A DNA stretch of 64,000 bases from Sulfurimicrobium sp964384915 (GCA_964384915.1 CAYLMA010000012.1:1-64000); one strand, 5' to 3'; numbered from the stretch's first letter, positions 33,807-42,752 are shown. Notes: generated by a model not told the origin, from the sequence alone. Made by a program: numbers and translations.

Positions 33807-34609
33807 AACAGGGCGCCGGTGGCGCCCATGGCTCCGCCCTCGGTGGGTGTCGCGACGCCGACGAAGATGGTGCCCAGCACCAGGAAAATCAGCAGCAGGG
33901 GTGGCACCATGGTGGTCATGACCCGCCTCGCCAGGGCCGCGCCGTGGAGGGTGCGCGCCTCGATGGGCAGGGCAGGCGCGGCGGAAGGCTTGATCAGCGT
34001 CACCAGCAGGACGAAGACGAAATAGAAGCCGGTGAGGATCAGTCCGGGCACCATGGCGCCCTCGTACATGTCGCCCACGGAAACGCCGAGCTGGTCCGCC
34101 ATGACGATCAGCACCAGGCTGGGGGGGATGATCTGGGCCAGGGTGCCGGAAGCGGCGATCACGCCGGAGGCGAGGGAGCGGGAATAGCCGTAGCGCAGCA
34201 TCACCGGCAGGGAGATCAGTCCCATGGCGATGACCGAGGCCGCCACCACGCCGGTGGTCGCGGCCAGCAGGGCGCCGACGATGATCACCGCGTAGGCCAG
34301 GCCGCCGCGCATGGGGCCGAACAACTGGCCCATGGTGTCCAGCAGCTCCTCCGCCATGCCGCTCCGCTCCAGGATCAGCCCCATGAAGGTGAAGAACGGG
34401 ATGGCGAGCAGGGTCTGGTTGCCCATGATGCCGAAGATGCGCTCCGGCAATGCCTGGAACAGGCTGGCGTGGAGCAGCCCCATTTCCATGCCCACCAGTC
34501 CGAACAGCAGACCCACGGCGCCGAGGGAGAAGGCAACCGGGTAGCCGACGAGGAGGAACAGGACCAGGGCGCCGAACATCAGCGGCGCCATCATTTCGAA
34601 ACTCATCAT
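33278..34609 (-). CDS. dctM: TRAP transporter large permease, DctM
   Basis: A 443-residue membrane protein with about 12 helices that moves an organic acid by ion symport. DctM signatures: PLMFGALVLFLLVGYPVAFS (N-terminus), GIMGNQTLLAIPFFTFMGL, SGVIAASGTLAQIIPPSLVL and ATPTEGGAMGATGALLL. ATG at 34609 overlaps the dctQ stop by four bases (ATGA). Its substrate receptor dctP is 7 kb away on the other strand. The 3' end is duplicated at 31697-32110. Confidence 0.95.
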   Translation of the reverse strand: MMSFEMMAPLMFGALVLFLLVGYPVAFSLGAVGLLFGLVGMEMGLLHASLFQALPERIFGIMGNQTLLAIPFFTFMGLILERSGMAEELLDTMGQLFGPMRGGLAYAVIIVGALLAATTGVVAASVIAMGLISLPVMLRYGYSRSLASGVIAASGTLAQIIPPSLVLIVMADQLGVSVGDMYEGAMVPGLILTGFYFVFVLLVTLIKPSAAPALPIEARTLHGAALARRVMTTMVPPLLLIFLVLGTIFVGVATPTEGGAMGATGALLLALAHRRLSVPLLKQAMDSTAKLTSFVLFILIGSTVFSLIFRGVDGDLWVEGLLTGMPGGVIGFLLVVNLLVFVLAFFIDFFEIAFILVPLLAPAAHKLGIDLVWFGVLLSVNMQTSFMHPPFGFSLFYLRSVAPREVKTTDIYWGAIPFVIIQVIMVGLIIAFPGLVQGTQVAQ

Positions 34610-35142
34610 GCAATCCTTTCCGGGTGTTGCTCTACCGGGGCGGGCGGCTGCCGGTCGAGCAGGAACAGGATTCTCTTGATGATTTCGGAAATGCCCTGGA
34701 GGGAAAGAAGGGCGAAGCCCAGCGGGATCGCCATCTTGATCGGCCAGCGCAGCAAGCCGCCTGGGTCGGGAGAGCCTTCGTTGATCTGAAAGGAAACCAG
34801 CGCCATGTCCCAGGACATCTTGGTGATGAACAAGCTGACGGGCAGCAGGAAGAACAGGGCGCCGAGAATATCGATGACGGCCTGGGCCCGCTTGGACAAG
34901 CGGCCATAAATGACGTCGATGCGCACATGGCCGTCGTGCTTGAGGGTGTAGCCGGCCCCCAGAAGAAAGATCAGGCTGAACATATACCACTGGATCTCCA
35001 GCATGCCGTTGGAACTCATTCCGAAGAGGTAGCGGAAGGACGCGTTGCCCGCGCTCACCAGGGCCGAGAGCAGCACCAGCCAGATGGCGGCGCGGCCCAC
35101 GCGCTCGTTGAGCGCATCAATCAGGTTCGCGATGAATTTCAC
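34606..35142 (-). CDS. dctQ: TRAP transporter small permease, DctQ
   Basis: A 178-residue protein with four membrane helices. DctQ features are ERVGRAAIWLVLLSALVSAG, SNGMLEIQWYMFSLIFLLGA and the following HDGHVRIDVIYGRLS. It pairs with DctM to form the membrane part of the TRAP transporter and is translationally coupled to it. It is divergent from the TSUP permease gene, with a 138-base shared upstream region. Confidence 0.93.
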   Translation of the reverse strand: MKFIANLIDALNERVGRAAIWLVLLSALVSAGNASFRYLFGMSSNGMLEIQWYMFSLIFLLGAGYTLKHDGHVRIDVIYGRLSKRAQAVIDILGALFFLLPVSLFITKMSWDMALVSFQINEGSPDPGGLLRWPIKMAIPLGFALLSLQGISEIIKRILFLLDRQPPAPVEQHPERIA

Positions 35143-35280
35143 TCAGAAATCTCCAGAATTCGGGATGCCAAATTTTTAGCCTATCCAAGGGTTGCTGATT
35201 ATACTTGGAACAGTCCAGAATGCTTACCGCTTCCGAAGCCAATCTCCCAGCCCAGCGCATCCCGAAGGATTTCCTTAACC

Positions 35281-36045
35281 ATGGACTTATTTCAAGTTTT
35301 GCTGCTGATGTGTGCGGGTGCGCTGGGAGGCGCGGCCAATGCCATTGCCGGCGGCGGGACATTCTTCACCTTCCCGGCCCTGCTCGCCGCAGGCGTTCCT
35401 CCGGTTTCGGCCAATGCCACCAATTCCTTCGCCATCTGGCCGGGCAACGCCATCGCTCTGTTCAGCTATCGCGACGAACTGGGCAGGCACCGAGCCAGCC
35501 TGCCCTGGCTGCTTGCCGCCGGGCTGCTGGGCGGCGGACTGGGCGGCTGGCTGCTGGTGCAAAGCTCGGACCGCAGTTTCATGAGCCTAGTGCCGTTCCT
35601 GATGCTGGTCGCCACGGCGGCATTCGCCTTCAAGGCCCGGTTGCTTGCGCTAATCCGTTACTTTCTGGCGCAATCCCGTCATAGCCACCGCACCCTGACG
35701 ATCGCCCTGACTTTCCTGGTCGGAGTTTACGGCGGATATTTCAATGCCGGCCTCGGCATCATGCTGCTGGCGGCTCTCAGCCTGGGGGGCATCGAGGATC
35801 ACCATGAACTGAACGGGCTGAAGAACCTGGTCTCGGTCGCGGTATCCACCTTTTCCGTCACCATCCTGGTCATCAGCAGCGCCATTTCCTGGCCGCATGC
35901 CTGGGTCACGCTGCTGGGCGCCATTGCGGGGGGCTATCTCGGGGGGCGTTACGCGCGCCGGATTCCGAAAGCCTGGCTGGAACGCGTTGTCATTGGCATC
36001 GGCGGCCTACTGACCGTGGTCTATGCGATCAAGGTTTACACTTAA
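35281..36045 (+). CDS. TSUP (TauE/SafE) family permease
   Basis: A 254-residue membrane protein of about eight helices in two related halves. Typical motifs are GGAANAIAGGGTFFTFPALL (N-half) and VGVYGGYFNAGLGIMLLAAL (C-half). Members export or import sulphite, sulphoacetate, taurine or related anions; which one cannot be told here. ATG at 35281 is chosen because the reading frame upstream lies over divergent dctQ sequence. Confidence 0.9.
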   Translation: MDLFQVLLLMCAGALGGAANAIAGGGTFFTFPALLAAGVPPVSANATNSFAIWPGNAIALFSYRDELGRHRASLPWLLAAGLLGGGLGGWLLVQSSDRSFMSLVPFLMLVATAAFAFKARLLALIRYFLAQSRHSHRTLTIALTFLVGVYGGYFNAGLGIMLLAALSLGGIEDHHELNGLKNLVSVAVSTFSVTILVISSAISWPHAWVTLLGAIAGGYLGGRYARRIPKAWLERVVIGIGGLLTVVYAIKVYT

Positions 36046-36073
36046 AAAAACCAGTTAGAGCCGAAACCTTGGC

Positions 36074-36787
36074 TTATTCGTCATAAGCGCGCAGCTTCGC
36101 CACATCCTTGATGCATACGTCCTTGCCCTTGACTTCGATCAGTCCTTCTTCGGCCAGGTGGTGCAGGATGCGTGAAAAGGTTTCGGGCGTGATATTGAGA
36201 TTGGAGGCGATCACGTTCTTGTTGGCCGGCAGGGCGATGTGGATATCCCGGCCCTCCAGGATTTCCTCGAGATCCTGCAGCAGGTATCCGATCACACGCT
36301 GCTCGGAAGAACGCAGGGAAAAAGACTCCACGTAATGAATCATGCGGTGCAGGCGGATCGACAAACCGGCCAGCATCTTGCGGCAGAAGGCCGGGTCATT
36401 GTCGATTCCTTCGAAAACCACCGCCTTGGAAATGTGCAGCAGCAGGGAATCCGCCAGGGTCTGGGCATAGACCGGATAAGGCTTGCCCATGAACATGACC
36501 GCTTCGCCGAAACTTTGCCCGGGGCCGAACAGCTCCACCACTTTCTCCACCCCCTGGGGCGATGACAGCGCCAGTTTGACCTGGCCGTATACCACCACGT
36601 AAAAGCCCGTCGAAGGCGTGCCGCGCTGGAACAGCATATCCCCGCGCGCCAGGTGCAGTTCCCGCGCGCCTTGGGCGATGCGTTCAATCTCGTCCGGGGA
36701 CATTTCCCGGAACAGGGGAATATTTGCAAGGATGGCGGGTATTTTTACAGAGTTACTCAAGGCGATTCCGATCCGTGGCGCATGCAT
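36074..36787 (-). CDS. CRP/FNR-family regulator, DNR-like
   Basis: A 237-residue regulator with an N-terminal cNMP-type sensing barrel (FYVVVYGQVKLALSS, then FGEAVMFMGKPYPVYAQ) and a C-terminal helix-turn-helix. The recognition helix TPETFSRILHH carries Glu202, Ser205 and Arg206, the E-xx-SR pattern that reads TTGAT half-sites in FNR and DNR. Only two cysteines occur (135, 225), so it cannot hold the FNR 4Fe-4S cluster; a heme/NO-sensing DNR or NNR role is likely. FNR-like sites in front of the nitric oxide genes in this window are its likely targets. Confidence 0.82.
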   Translation of the reverse strand: MHAPRIGIALSNSVKIPAILANIPLFREMSPDEIERIAQGARELHLARGDMLFQRGTPSTGFYVVVYGQVKLALSSPQGVEKVVELFGPGQSFGEAVMFMGKPYPVYAQTLADSLLLHISKAVVFEGIDNDPAFCRKMLAGLSIRLHRMIHYVESFSLRSSEQRVIGYLLQDLEEILEGRDIHIALPANKNVIASNLNITPETFSRILHHLAEEGLIEVKGKDVCIKDVAKLRAYDE

Positions 36788-36807
36788 GCAGGAACGGAAT
36801 TATATGA

Positions 36808-37488
36808 TCAAGCCCTTCGAATAGAAAAGCGCTGAAACAATGGGTGAATCTCTGCATGCAGCAAATCCCACGCAAAATCCCCCCCATCGCCTTGACACAG
36901 AAGCGGTTCGGCACATCCCTGGGTGCGGAATGCCTGCAAGACGAAATTCCGCACGCCTGCCAGGGCCAGCTCATGCGCCAGCTCCAGCACCTGGGCATGG
37001 CTCAGCAAACCGGCATGCAGGGTGGTGCGAATCTCATGCTCCACCCCGCCCTCGATCAGCAAAGACAGGCTTTCGCGCGCACGCGTGGCGCTCCCCGGCG
37101 TCCGGGTGATACGGTCATAAGACGAAAACGGCGCCTTGATGTCCATCCCCACCCAGTCGAGCACAGGCAGAAGTTTTTCCAGTCTCTCAGGGTACGGGCC
37201 GGCGGTATGAAGCCCTACCTTGAAACCCATATCGCGCACCGCCAGACAAGCGTCAAGCAAACCGGACTGCAACGTCGGTTCGCCACCGGAAAACACGACC
37301 GCATCCAGCAGACCCTGGCGCCTGAGCAAAAAAGACTCGATGGCGCGCCACCCTTCACCATCTCGGGCGCGCGGGATCAGATGGGGATTGTGGCAATAGC
37401 TGCAGTTCCACGGGCAACCCTGGCAAAAAACCACTGCGGCAAGCTGTCCGGGATAGTCGGTCGTGGTGAGCGGCGTCAGGCCGCCCAC
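36808..37488 (-). CDS. nrdG: Anaerobic ribonucleotide reductase activating protein
   Basis: A radical SAM enzyme of about 226 residues that makes the glycyl radical on class III ribonucleotide reductase. The cluster motif is CQGCPWNCSYCHNP, after GGLTPLTTTDYPGQLAAVVF; later GGEPTLQSGLL and GMDIKAPF are family features. The start is uncertain: a GTG at 37488 fits the family N-terminus, whereas the open frame reaches a GTG at 37680 through 60 low-complexity residues encoded by an inverted repeat. It follows the glycyl-radical gene on the same strand. Confidence 0.88.
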   Translation of the reverse strand: MGGLTPLTTTDYPGQLAAVVFCQGCPWNCSYCHNPHLIPRARDGEGWRAIESFLLRRQGLLDAVVFSGGEPTLQSGLLDACLAVRDMGFKVGLHTAGPYPERLEKLLPVLDWVGMDIKAPFSSYDRITRTPGSATRARESLSLLIEGGVEHEIRTTLHAGLLSHAQVLELAHELALAGVRNFVLQAFRTQGCAEPLLCQGDGGDFAWDLLHAEIHPLFQRFSIRRA

Positions 37489-37502
37489 TTGCAGGGCTTC
37501 AG

Positions 37503-37600
37503 CCCCCCTCTCCCCCCACTCTCTCCCGGCACCCGCAAGGAGTGTCCCCGCCGAGAGCGGCAGCAAAGCTGCTCGCTCTGGCGAGACGGGAGAGGGGGAC
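37503..37600. repeat. Inverted repeat element (CCCCCTCTCCC...GGGAGAGGGGG)
   Basis: The outer arms 37504-37514 and 37588-37598 are exact complements, with an inner GAGC...GCTC hairpin around 37553-37576. It lies between the glycyl-radical gene and nrdG and has been read into the extended nrdG frame. Confidence 0.6.
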
Positions 37601-37624
37601 GCAGTGGCGTCCTGCGGCGCTTTA

Positions 37625-37816
37625 TCAGTTGGCGAGATCAGTGCGCGATTCGCAGAAATACTGGCGCTCGTAGAATTCACCTTTTTTCCCCACGTTAAAT
37701 GAAGCCATCGGACGGTGGTATCCCATCACCCGCGTCCAGACCTCGCAGGGCTGGCGCTCCTCGTCCTTGAGCGCGATTTCTGGTTTGAGATTGGTTTGCT
37801 GGGACAGATCGGTCAT
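37625..37816 (-). CDS. nrdD: Separate glycyl-radical subunit of class III ribonucleotide reductase
   Basis: A 63-residue protein containing only the C-terminal glycyl-radical segment of NrdD: CEVWTRVMGYHRPMASFN followed by GKKGEFYERQYF. Gly in RVMGY is the site oxidised to a radical by NrdG. In most organisms this segment is the end of NrdD; here it starts on its own ATG at 37816 with AAGGAG upstream. The large NrdD gene lies just upstream and lacks this segment, so the two proteins probably assemble. Confidence 0.85.
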   Translation of the reverse strand: MTDLSQQTNLKPEIALKDEERQPCEVWTRVMGYHRPMASFNVGKKGEFYERQYFCESRTDLAN

Positions 37817-37845
37817 GTTTTTCTCCTTATTCCTGGTTACGCCCT

Positions 37846-37918
37846 GTCATTGCGAGCACAGCGAAGCAATCTCGTTTTTGAAACCAGATTGCTTCGTCAC
37901 TGCGTTCCTCGCAATGAC
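37846..37918. repeat. REP-like inverted repeat (GTCATTGCGAG family)
   Basis: The arms GTCATTGCGAG...CGAAGCAATCT (37846-37872) and AGATTGCTTCG...CTCGCAATGAC (37887-37918) pair imperfectly around a short spacer. It lies exactly between nrdD and its detached glycyl-radical gene. This repeat type is known from many bacterial genomes. Confidence 0.8.
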
Positions 37919-37920
37919 GG

Positions 37921-39951
37921 TCAGGCTGCTTGTTTGCGTTTTTTGGCGAGAATTTCTTCATCGCACTTGGGACAGAATTTGTGCTCCCCATCCAGATAGC
38001 CGTGCGTCGGGCAAATCGAGAAGGTCGGCGTGATGGTGATATAGGGCAGGCGGAAGCGTTCCAGCGAGCGCTTGACCAGGTTCTTGCACGCTTCCGCGCT
38101 GGAAATGCGCTCCGTCATGTAGAGGTGCAGCACGGTGCCGCCGGTGTATTTCTTCTGCAACTCGTCCTGCCGCTCCAGTGCCTCGAACGGGTCGTCGGTG
38201 AAGCCCACCGGCAGTTGCGAGGAATTGGTGTAGTAGGGCATTTCGCGCGTGCCCGCCTGCAGGATGTCCGGGAAGCGTTTCCTGTCCTCCCTGGCGAAGC
38301 GGTAGGTGGTGCCTTCCGCCGGGGTGGCTTCGAGGTTGTACATGTGGCCGGTTTCGTCCTGGAAAGCCAGCATGCGCTCGCGCACGTGGTCCAGCAGCCG
38401 CACCGCGAAGGCATGGCCATATTCGGTGGTGATGTCGTGCTCGTCACTAGTGAAGTTGCGGATCATCTCGTTGATGCCGTTCACGCCCAGGGTGGAGAAA
38501 TGGTTGCGCAGCGTGCCGAGATAGCGCTTGGTGTAGGGGAACAGGCCGGCGTCCATGTGGCGCTGGATCACCTTGCGCTTGATTTCCAGGCTGTTTTTGC
38601 CGATCTCCAGCAACTCGTCCATGCGCGCCAGCAGGCCGGCTTCATTGCCCTTGTAGAGGAAGCCCAGACGCGCGCAATTGATGGTGACGACGCCCACCGA
38701 CCCGGTCTGCTCCGCGCTGCCGAATAGGCCATTGCCGCGCTTGAGCAGTTCGCGCAGGTCGAGCTGCAGGCGGCAGCACATGGAGCGGATCATGTTGGGC
38801 TTGAGCTCGGAATTGATGAAGTTCTGGAAGTAGGGCAGGCCGTACTTGGCGGTCATCTCGAACAGCAAGGTGGCGTTCTCCGACTCCCACGGGAAATCCG
38901 GCGTCATGTTGTAGGTCGGGATGGGGAAGGTGAACACCCGGCCCTTGGCATCGCCTGTGGTCATGACCTCGATGTAGGCGCGGTTTATCATGTCCATTTC
39001 GGCCTGCAGGTCGCCGTAGAAATAGGGCATTTCCTTGCCGCCGATGATGGGTACCTGCTCTTTCAGGTCATCCGGGCAGGTCCAGTCGAAGGTCAGGTTG
39101 GTGAACGGCGTCTGCGTGCCCCAGCGCGACGGCACGTTGAGGTTGTAGATCAGTTCCTGGATGTACTGCTTGACCTGCTCGTAAGGCAGCTTGTCATTGC
39201 GCACAAAGGGCGCCATGTAGGTATCGAAGGAGCTGAAGGCCTGCGCCCCGGCCCACTCGTTCTGCAGCGTGCCGAGGAAGTTGACGATCTGCCCCACCGC
39301 GCTGGACATGTGCTTGGGCGGCCCGGCCTCGACCTTGCCCGGCACGCCATTGAGGCCTTCGGTGAGCAGGGTGCGCAGCGACCAGCCGGCGCAGTAGCCG
39401 GCCAGCATGTCAAGATCATGCACGTGGATGTCGCCCTCGCGGTGCGCCACGCCCACTTCCGGTGGATAGACATGGTTGAGCCAGTAGTTTGCCACCACCT
39501 TGCCCGACACGTTCAGGATCAGGCCGCCCAGGGAATAGCCCTGGTTGGCATTGGCGTTGACGCGCCAGTCGAGCTGGTCGAGGTATTCGTTGATGGAACT
39601 GCCGACATCCACCACCGTCTTCCTGTCCTGGCGCAGCTTAGTGTGCTGCTCGCGGTAGACGATGTAGGCACGGGCGGTCTTGAGGTGGTTGGCGGAGATC
39701 AGCACCTGCTCCACCACATCCTGGATATTTTCAATGTTGGGCGGTTCGTTGCGGTACTTGTGGATCAGCACCTTGGATACCTGGGCGCTCAACAGCGCCG
39801 CCTCGCCGGCATCGAATTCGCCGCTCACCGCACCGGCGCGGGCTATGGCCGAACGGATCTTGTCGCCATCGAATACCGCAACCGACCCATCGCGCTTGAT
39901 CACCGCACGCGGCAAACTCAGTACTACCGGCTCACCTTGAACCACGTCCAT
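37921..39951 (-). CDS. nrdD: Anaerobic (class III) ribonucleoside-triphosphate reductase, catalytic protein without radical domain
   Basis: A 676-residue protein that reduces NTPs to dNTPs without oxygen. An ATP-cone regulatory domain opens it (VIKRDGSVAVFDGDKIRSAI, residues about 17-36), followed by the ten-stranded barrel (NVPSRWGTQTPFTNLTFDW and the active-site region CRLQLDLRELLKRGNGLFG). It ends with the zinc-site region (SICPTHGYLDGEHKFCPKC) and stops, with no RVxGY segment. That segment is encoded separately at 37625-37816. AAGGAG sits before ATG 39951. Confidence 0.93.
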   Translation of the reverse strand: MDVVQGEPVVLSLPRAVIKRDGSVAVFDGDKIRSAIARAGAVSGEFDAGEAALLSAQVSKVLIHKYRNEPPNIENIQDVVEQVLISANHLKTARAYIVYREQHTKLRQDRKTVVDVGSSINEYLDQLDWRVNANANQGYSLGGLILNVSGKVVANYWLNHVYPPEVGVAHREGDIHVHDLDMLAGYCAGWSLRTLLTEGLNGVPGKVEAGPPKHMSSAVGQIVNFLGTLQNEWAGAQAFSSFDTYMAPFVRNDKLPYEQVKQYIQELIYNLNVPSRWGTQTPFTNLTFDWTCPDDLKEQVPIIGGKEMPYFYGDLQAEMDMINRAYIEVMTTGDAKGRVFTFPIPTYNMTPDFPWESENATLLFEMTAKYGLPYFQNFINSELKPNMIRSMCCRLQLDLRELLKRGNGLFGSAEQTGSVGVVTINCARLGFLYKGNEAGLLARMDELLEIGKNSLEIKRKVIQRHMDAGLFPYTKRYLGTLRNHFSTLGVNGINEMIRNFTSDEHDITTEYGHAFAVRLLDHVRERMLAFQDETGHMYNLEATPAEGTTYRFAREDRKRFPDILQAGTREMPYYTNSSQLPVGFTDDPFEALERQDELQKKYTGGTVLHLYMTERISSAEACKNLVKRSLERFRLPYITITPTFSICPTHGYLDGEHKFCPKCDEEILAKKRKQAA

Positions 39952-40156
39952 CTTCAGTCTCCTTGGCATTAAGCAACACACAACATGTTGCGATATTATT
40001 TTTCCAAATATACTCCATGTAGTGATCCGGTCAATAAGATTTGGCGATATTTTTATCTTGTTGCCCTATGCATTTTCAATTTCTGTGATAACCTCTTTTA
40101 AAAACATGGACTAACAACCAGAATTCAAAAATCATATTTATGGATAAAAAATACTT

Positions 40157-41332
40157 ATGAGAAAAAACCTCGCGGATGAGGAATTGACCTGGCTATTCTG
40201 GCCGGGCAAGCACATGCCGCTTCTGACGACACGGCGCGCCGAAATGATTCTGCTGCGCGTGCGCATCATCGCGGCCCTGTTCGCGCTGCTCACCTCGCTA
40301 TGGATCGCCGTCGACGCCTACCTTCTGCCTTGGCCTGCCTGGGGCGAGATGGCTGTGGGCAGGATCATCGCCAGCGCCGCTTTTGGGTTGCTGGCCATTT
40401 CGTTCCGCGGTTCCACCCGCATGCGCGACACCTACATCGCACTGTCAGCCCTGTATCTCATCCCCACCCTTTTCTACATTTACTCCTACGCGGTAATGCA
40501 GCAGACCGACACCAATGGCCTGGCTTCCACCATCGCCGGCGTGTACGCTTTTCTGCCTTTCGTGATGGTTGCCGGGCTTGGCATGTTCCCGCTCACCGCG
40601 GCCGAGGGCTTGGCGTTCGCCCTGCCGGTGGTCGGCGCCGAATTCGCCTCCACCCTTTGGGGGCTGGACATGCTCAACCTGAGCCACCTCATCAGCACCG
40701 TATGGCTATCCGGGATGATTGCCGCAGTTGCGACCATGAGCGGGATGAGCCAGCTGGGATTCATGATCGCCCTGGTGCGGCAGGCAGTGCACGACCCCCT
40801 GACCCGCTGCTTTTCCCGCATGAGCGGCGAGGAACTGCTGGAAATCCAGTTCATTATTGCCTCGCGCAGCAATACCCCGCTGTCGGTGGCTTTCGTCGAT
40901 CTGGATAATTTCAAGAGCGTCAACGACAACTACGGACACGATGCCGGCGACCAGATTCTGGTTGCCGCCACGACCGCGATTCGATCCAGTCTGCGCACCG
41001 GAGACATGCTGGCGCGCTGGGGCGGTGAAGAGTTTGTCCTGATTCTGCCCAGCACCTATTGTGACGAAGCGGGGAAAGTGCTCGAACGCCTTCGCGAAAA
41101 AGGGCTGGGCACACGTCCGGACGGCAAACCCGTGACTGCCAGCATTGGCCTCTCGGAACGCACACTGGACAGCACCGACGACTGGCGCAAACTGGTCGAC
41201 ATCGCCGACCAGCGCATGTACACGGCAAAACAGAACGGTAAAGACCGCATCGTCTCCTGTGCCGCGACGCACGTTTCAGCGAGCGCGCCGACCTCTGGTT
41301 CGACTGATTCTGAGTGCCTGCTTTCTGCTTGA
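40157..41332 (+). CDS. Membrane diguanylate cyclase (GGDEF domain)
   Basis: A 391-residue protein. Six hydrophobic helices occupy about residues 35-205, and a GGDEF domain follows. The active site is GGEEF (in ARWGGEEFVLIL), with substrate-binding LDNFKSVNDNYGHDAGDQ upstream. An inhibitory I-site, RTGD, lies exactly five residues before GGEEF, so product feedback by cyclic di-GMP is expected. A PilZ-type protein at 9140 could be a receptor, though that is inference. Confidence 0.92.
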   Translation: MRKNLADEELTWLFWPGKHMPLLTTRRAEMILLRVRIIAALFALLTSLWIAVDAYLLPWPAWGEMAVGRIIASAAFGLLAISFRGSTRMRDTYIALSALYLIPTLFYIYSYAVMQQTDTNGLASTIAGVYAFLPFVMVAGLGMFPLTAAEGLAFALPVVGAEFASTLWGLDMLNLSHLISTVWLSGMIAAVATMSGMSQLGFMIALVRQAVHDPLTRCFSRMSGEELLEIQFIIASRSNTPLSVAFVDLDNFKSVNDNYGHDAGDQILVAATTAIRSSLRTGDMLARWGGEEFVLILPSTYCDEAGKVLERLREKGLGTRPDGKPVTASIGLSERTLDSTDDWRKLVDIADQRMYTAKQNGKDRIVSCAATHVSASAPTSGSTDSECLLSA

Positions 41333-41387
41333 TATCCGGGACAAACAAGGTGCGGCTGCCTTGTTCGGCTCACGCGAGTCAGGATTA

Positions 41388-41401
41388 TTGACCTACCTCA
41401 T
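41388..41401 (+). promoter_or_regulatory. Weak FNR/DNR-type site upstream of nnrS
   Basis: TTGACCTACCTCAT matches TTGAT-N4-ATCAA at seven of ten positions. It lies 26 bases before the nnrS start. It is weaker than the other four sites and is proposed only because of its neighbours. Confidence 0.3.
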
Positions 41402-41427
41402 TTTTTTAGCTTCCCTAACGGGCTAGA

Positions 41428-42660
41428 ATGCCCGCCATGAAAACCCCACAAAAAACCTGGCAAACCTTCACCGCCGCCCCCCACCGCATGATGATGCTGG
41501 GCGGAGCGACCCAGGGCGTGCTTACCCTGCTGTGGTGGCTATTCGACTTGCTCGGCCGCTATGGCGGCCTTTATACCGCACAAGCCTGGAGCATCGCGCC
41601 GGTTTGGGCTCATGCTTTTCTCATGCTGTACGGGTTTTTTCCGTTCTTCGTCTTTGGCTTCCTCATGACTACCTATCCGAACTGGATGAATGGGGAAAAA
41701 ATTCCGCCGCGCCTATACATTCCCGCCTTTCTTCTCCTGGCCGGCGGGATAGCGCTGTTCTACCTCGGGCTGCTGGCAGGCAAGGCATTGCTGATCGCCG
41801 GTACCGCGCTCATGCTGGCCGGCTGGGGCATCGCCCTGGTTGCGCTCTTACGCGTACTGATCAAGGCCAATTATGACGACAAGCGCCACCCCATCGTCAC
41901 CACCCTCGCCCTGATCATGGGCTGGCTGGGCATCCTGTCCTATCTGGTCTGGCTTGCCAGCGGCAATGCATTTGCCCTGGCCTTCTCGCGCCACGCCGGA
42001 ATCTGGTGGTTCATGCTGCCGATTCTGCTCGCGGTATGCCATAAAATGATTCCCTTCTTCTCCAGCCGGGTGCTGGAAAACTACACCCTGGTGCGCCCTT
42101 ACTGGGCGCTCTATTTCATGCTCGCCTGCGCCGTGCTGCACGGCGCCCTGGAATTGGCCGAACAGCCGCAACTGCTATGGCTGGCCGATTTTCCCCTGCT
42201 CGCTTTCACGCTCTATTTTTCCTACACCTGGGGCCTGCTGCGCAGCTTCGGCATCAAACTGCTGGCGGTGCTGCACGTCGGCTTCGCCTGGCTCTCCATT
42301 GCCATGCTGCTGTATGGCATGCAAAGCCTGGCGCTTTTTGTCACCGGCTCAGCGCCTTTCGGCCTGGCGCCTCTGCACGCCCTGACCATTGGGTTCTTCG
42401 CCTCGATGATCCTCGCCATGGCGTCCAGAGTCACCCTCGGGCACTCCGGCCGGGAGCTCGTGGCAGACACCGTAACCTGGGCCCTGTTCCTGGGTTTCCA
42501 GCTCACCGCTGCAGTGCGTATCGCCCCCGACCTGTTCGGGCTCCCGGCCGGTCTGTTCTATCCCCTGGCAGCAGCAGTCTGGCTCGCCTGCTATGGCGCC
42601 TGGTTTGCCAAGTACGGCCCGATTTACTGGCGCCCGCGCATTGATCACAGACCCGGTTAA
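41428..42660 (+). CDS. nnrS: NnrS family protein
   Basis: A 410-residue membrane protein with about 12 helices. NnrS hallmarks: APHRMMMLGGATQGVLTLLW at the N-terminus, HAFLMLYGFFPFFVFGFLMT, and HALTLGFFASMILAMASRVT, where conserved His residues bind heme in studied members. NnrS relieves nitrosative stress and accompanies nor and nir genes. The gene opens the nitric oxide block. ATG at 41437 (MKTPQ) is an equally good start. Confidence 0.93.
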   Translation: MPAMKTPQKTWQTFTAAPHRMMMLGGATQGVLTLLWWLFDLLGRYGGLYTAQAWSIAPVWAHAFLMLYGFFPFFVFGFLMTTYPNWMNGEKIPPRLYIPAFLLLAGGIALFYLGLLAGKALLIAGTALMLAGWGIALVALLRVLIKANYDDKRHPIVTTLALIMGWLGILSYLVWLASGNAFALAFSRHAGIWWFMLPILLAVCHKMIPFFSSRVLENYTLVRPYWALYFMLACAVLHGALELAEQPQLLWLADFPLLAFTLYFSYTWGLLRSFGIKLLAVLHVGFAWLSIAMLLYGMQSLALFVTGSAPFGLAPLHALTIGFFASMILAMASRVTLGHSGRELVADTVTWALFLGFQLTAAVRIAPDLFGLPAGLFYPLAAAVWLACYGAWFAKYGPIYWRPRIDHRPG

Positions 42661-42675
42661 CCAGCCTCGTCTTCC

Positions 42676-42689
42676 TTGATTCAGGTCAA
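42676..42689 (+). promoter_or_regulatory. FNR/DNR-type site upstream of the hemerythrin gene
   Basis: TTGATTCAGGTCAA matches TTGAT-N4-ATCAA at nine of ten positions, preceded by CC as at the other sites. It lies 63 bases before the start at 42753. It would place the hemerythrin and DUF2249 genes under the DNR-like regulator. Confidence 0.6.
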
Positions 42690-42752
42690 TGCGCCTGGCA
42701 TGCAGCGCGCAGAAAATGGTATCCATTGCCACTTTTTCCGGAACGGCTTCCC

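Noticed and set aside
33033..34613. A 526-codon minus-strand frame across dctM
   Set aside because: It is an alternative frame of dctM with Arg/His/Gly-rich composition; the DctM frame itself is clearly the real one.
40020..40040. Possible FNR-type site upstream of nrdD (TGATCCGGTCAA)
   Set aside because: The half-sites are separated by three bases, not four, so the spacing does not fit.
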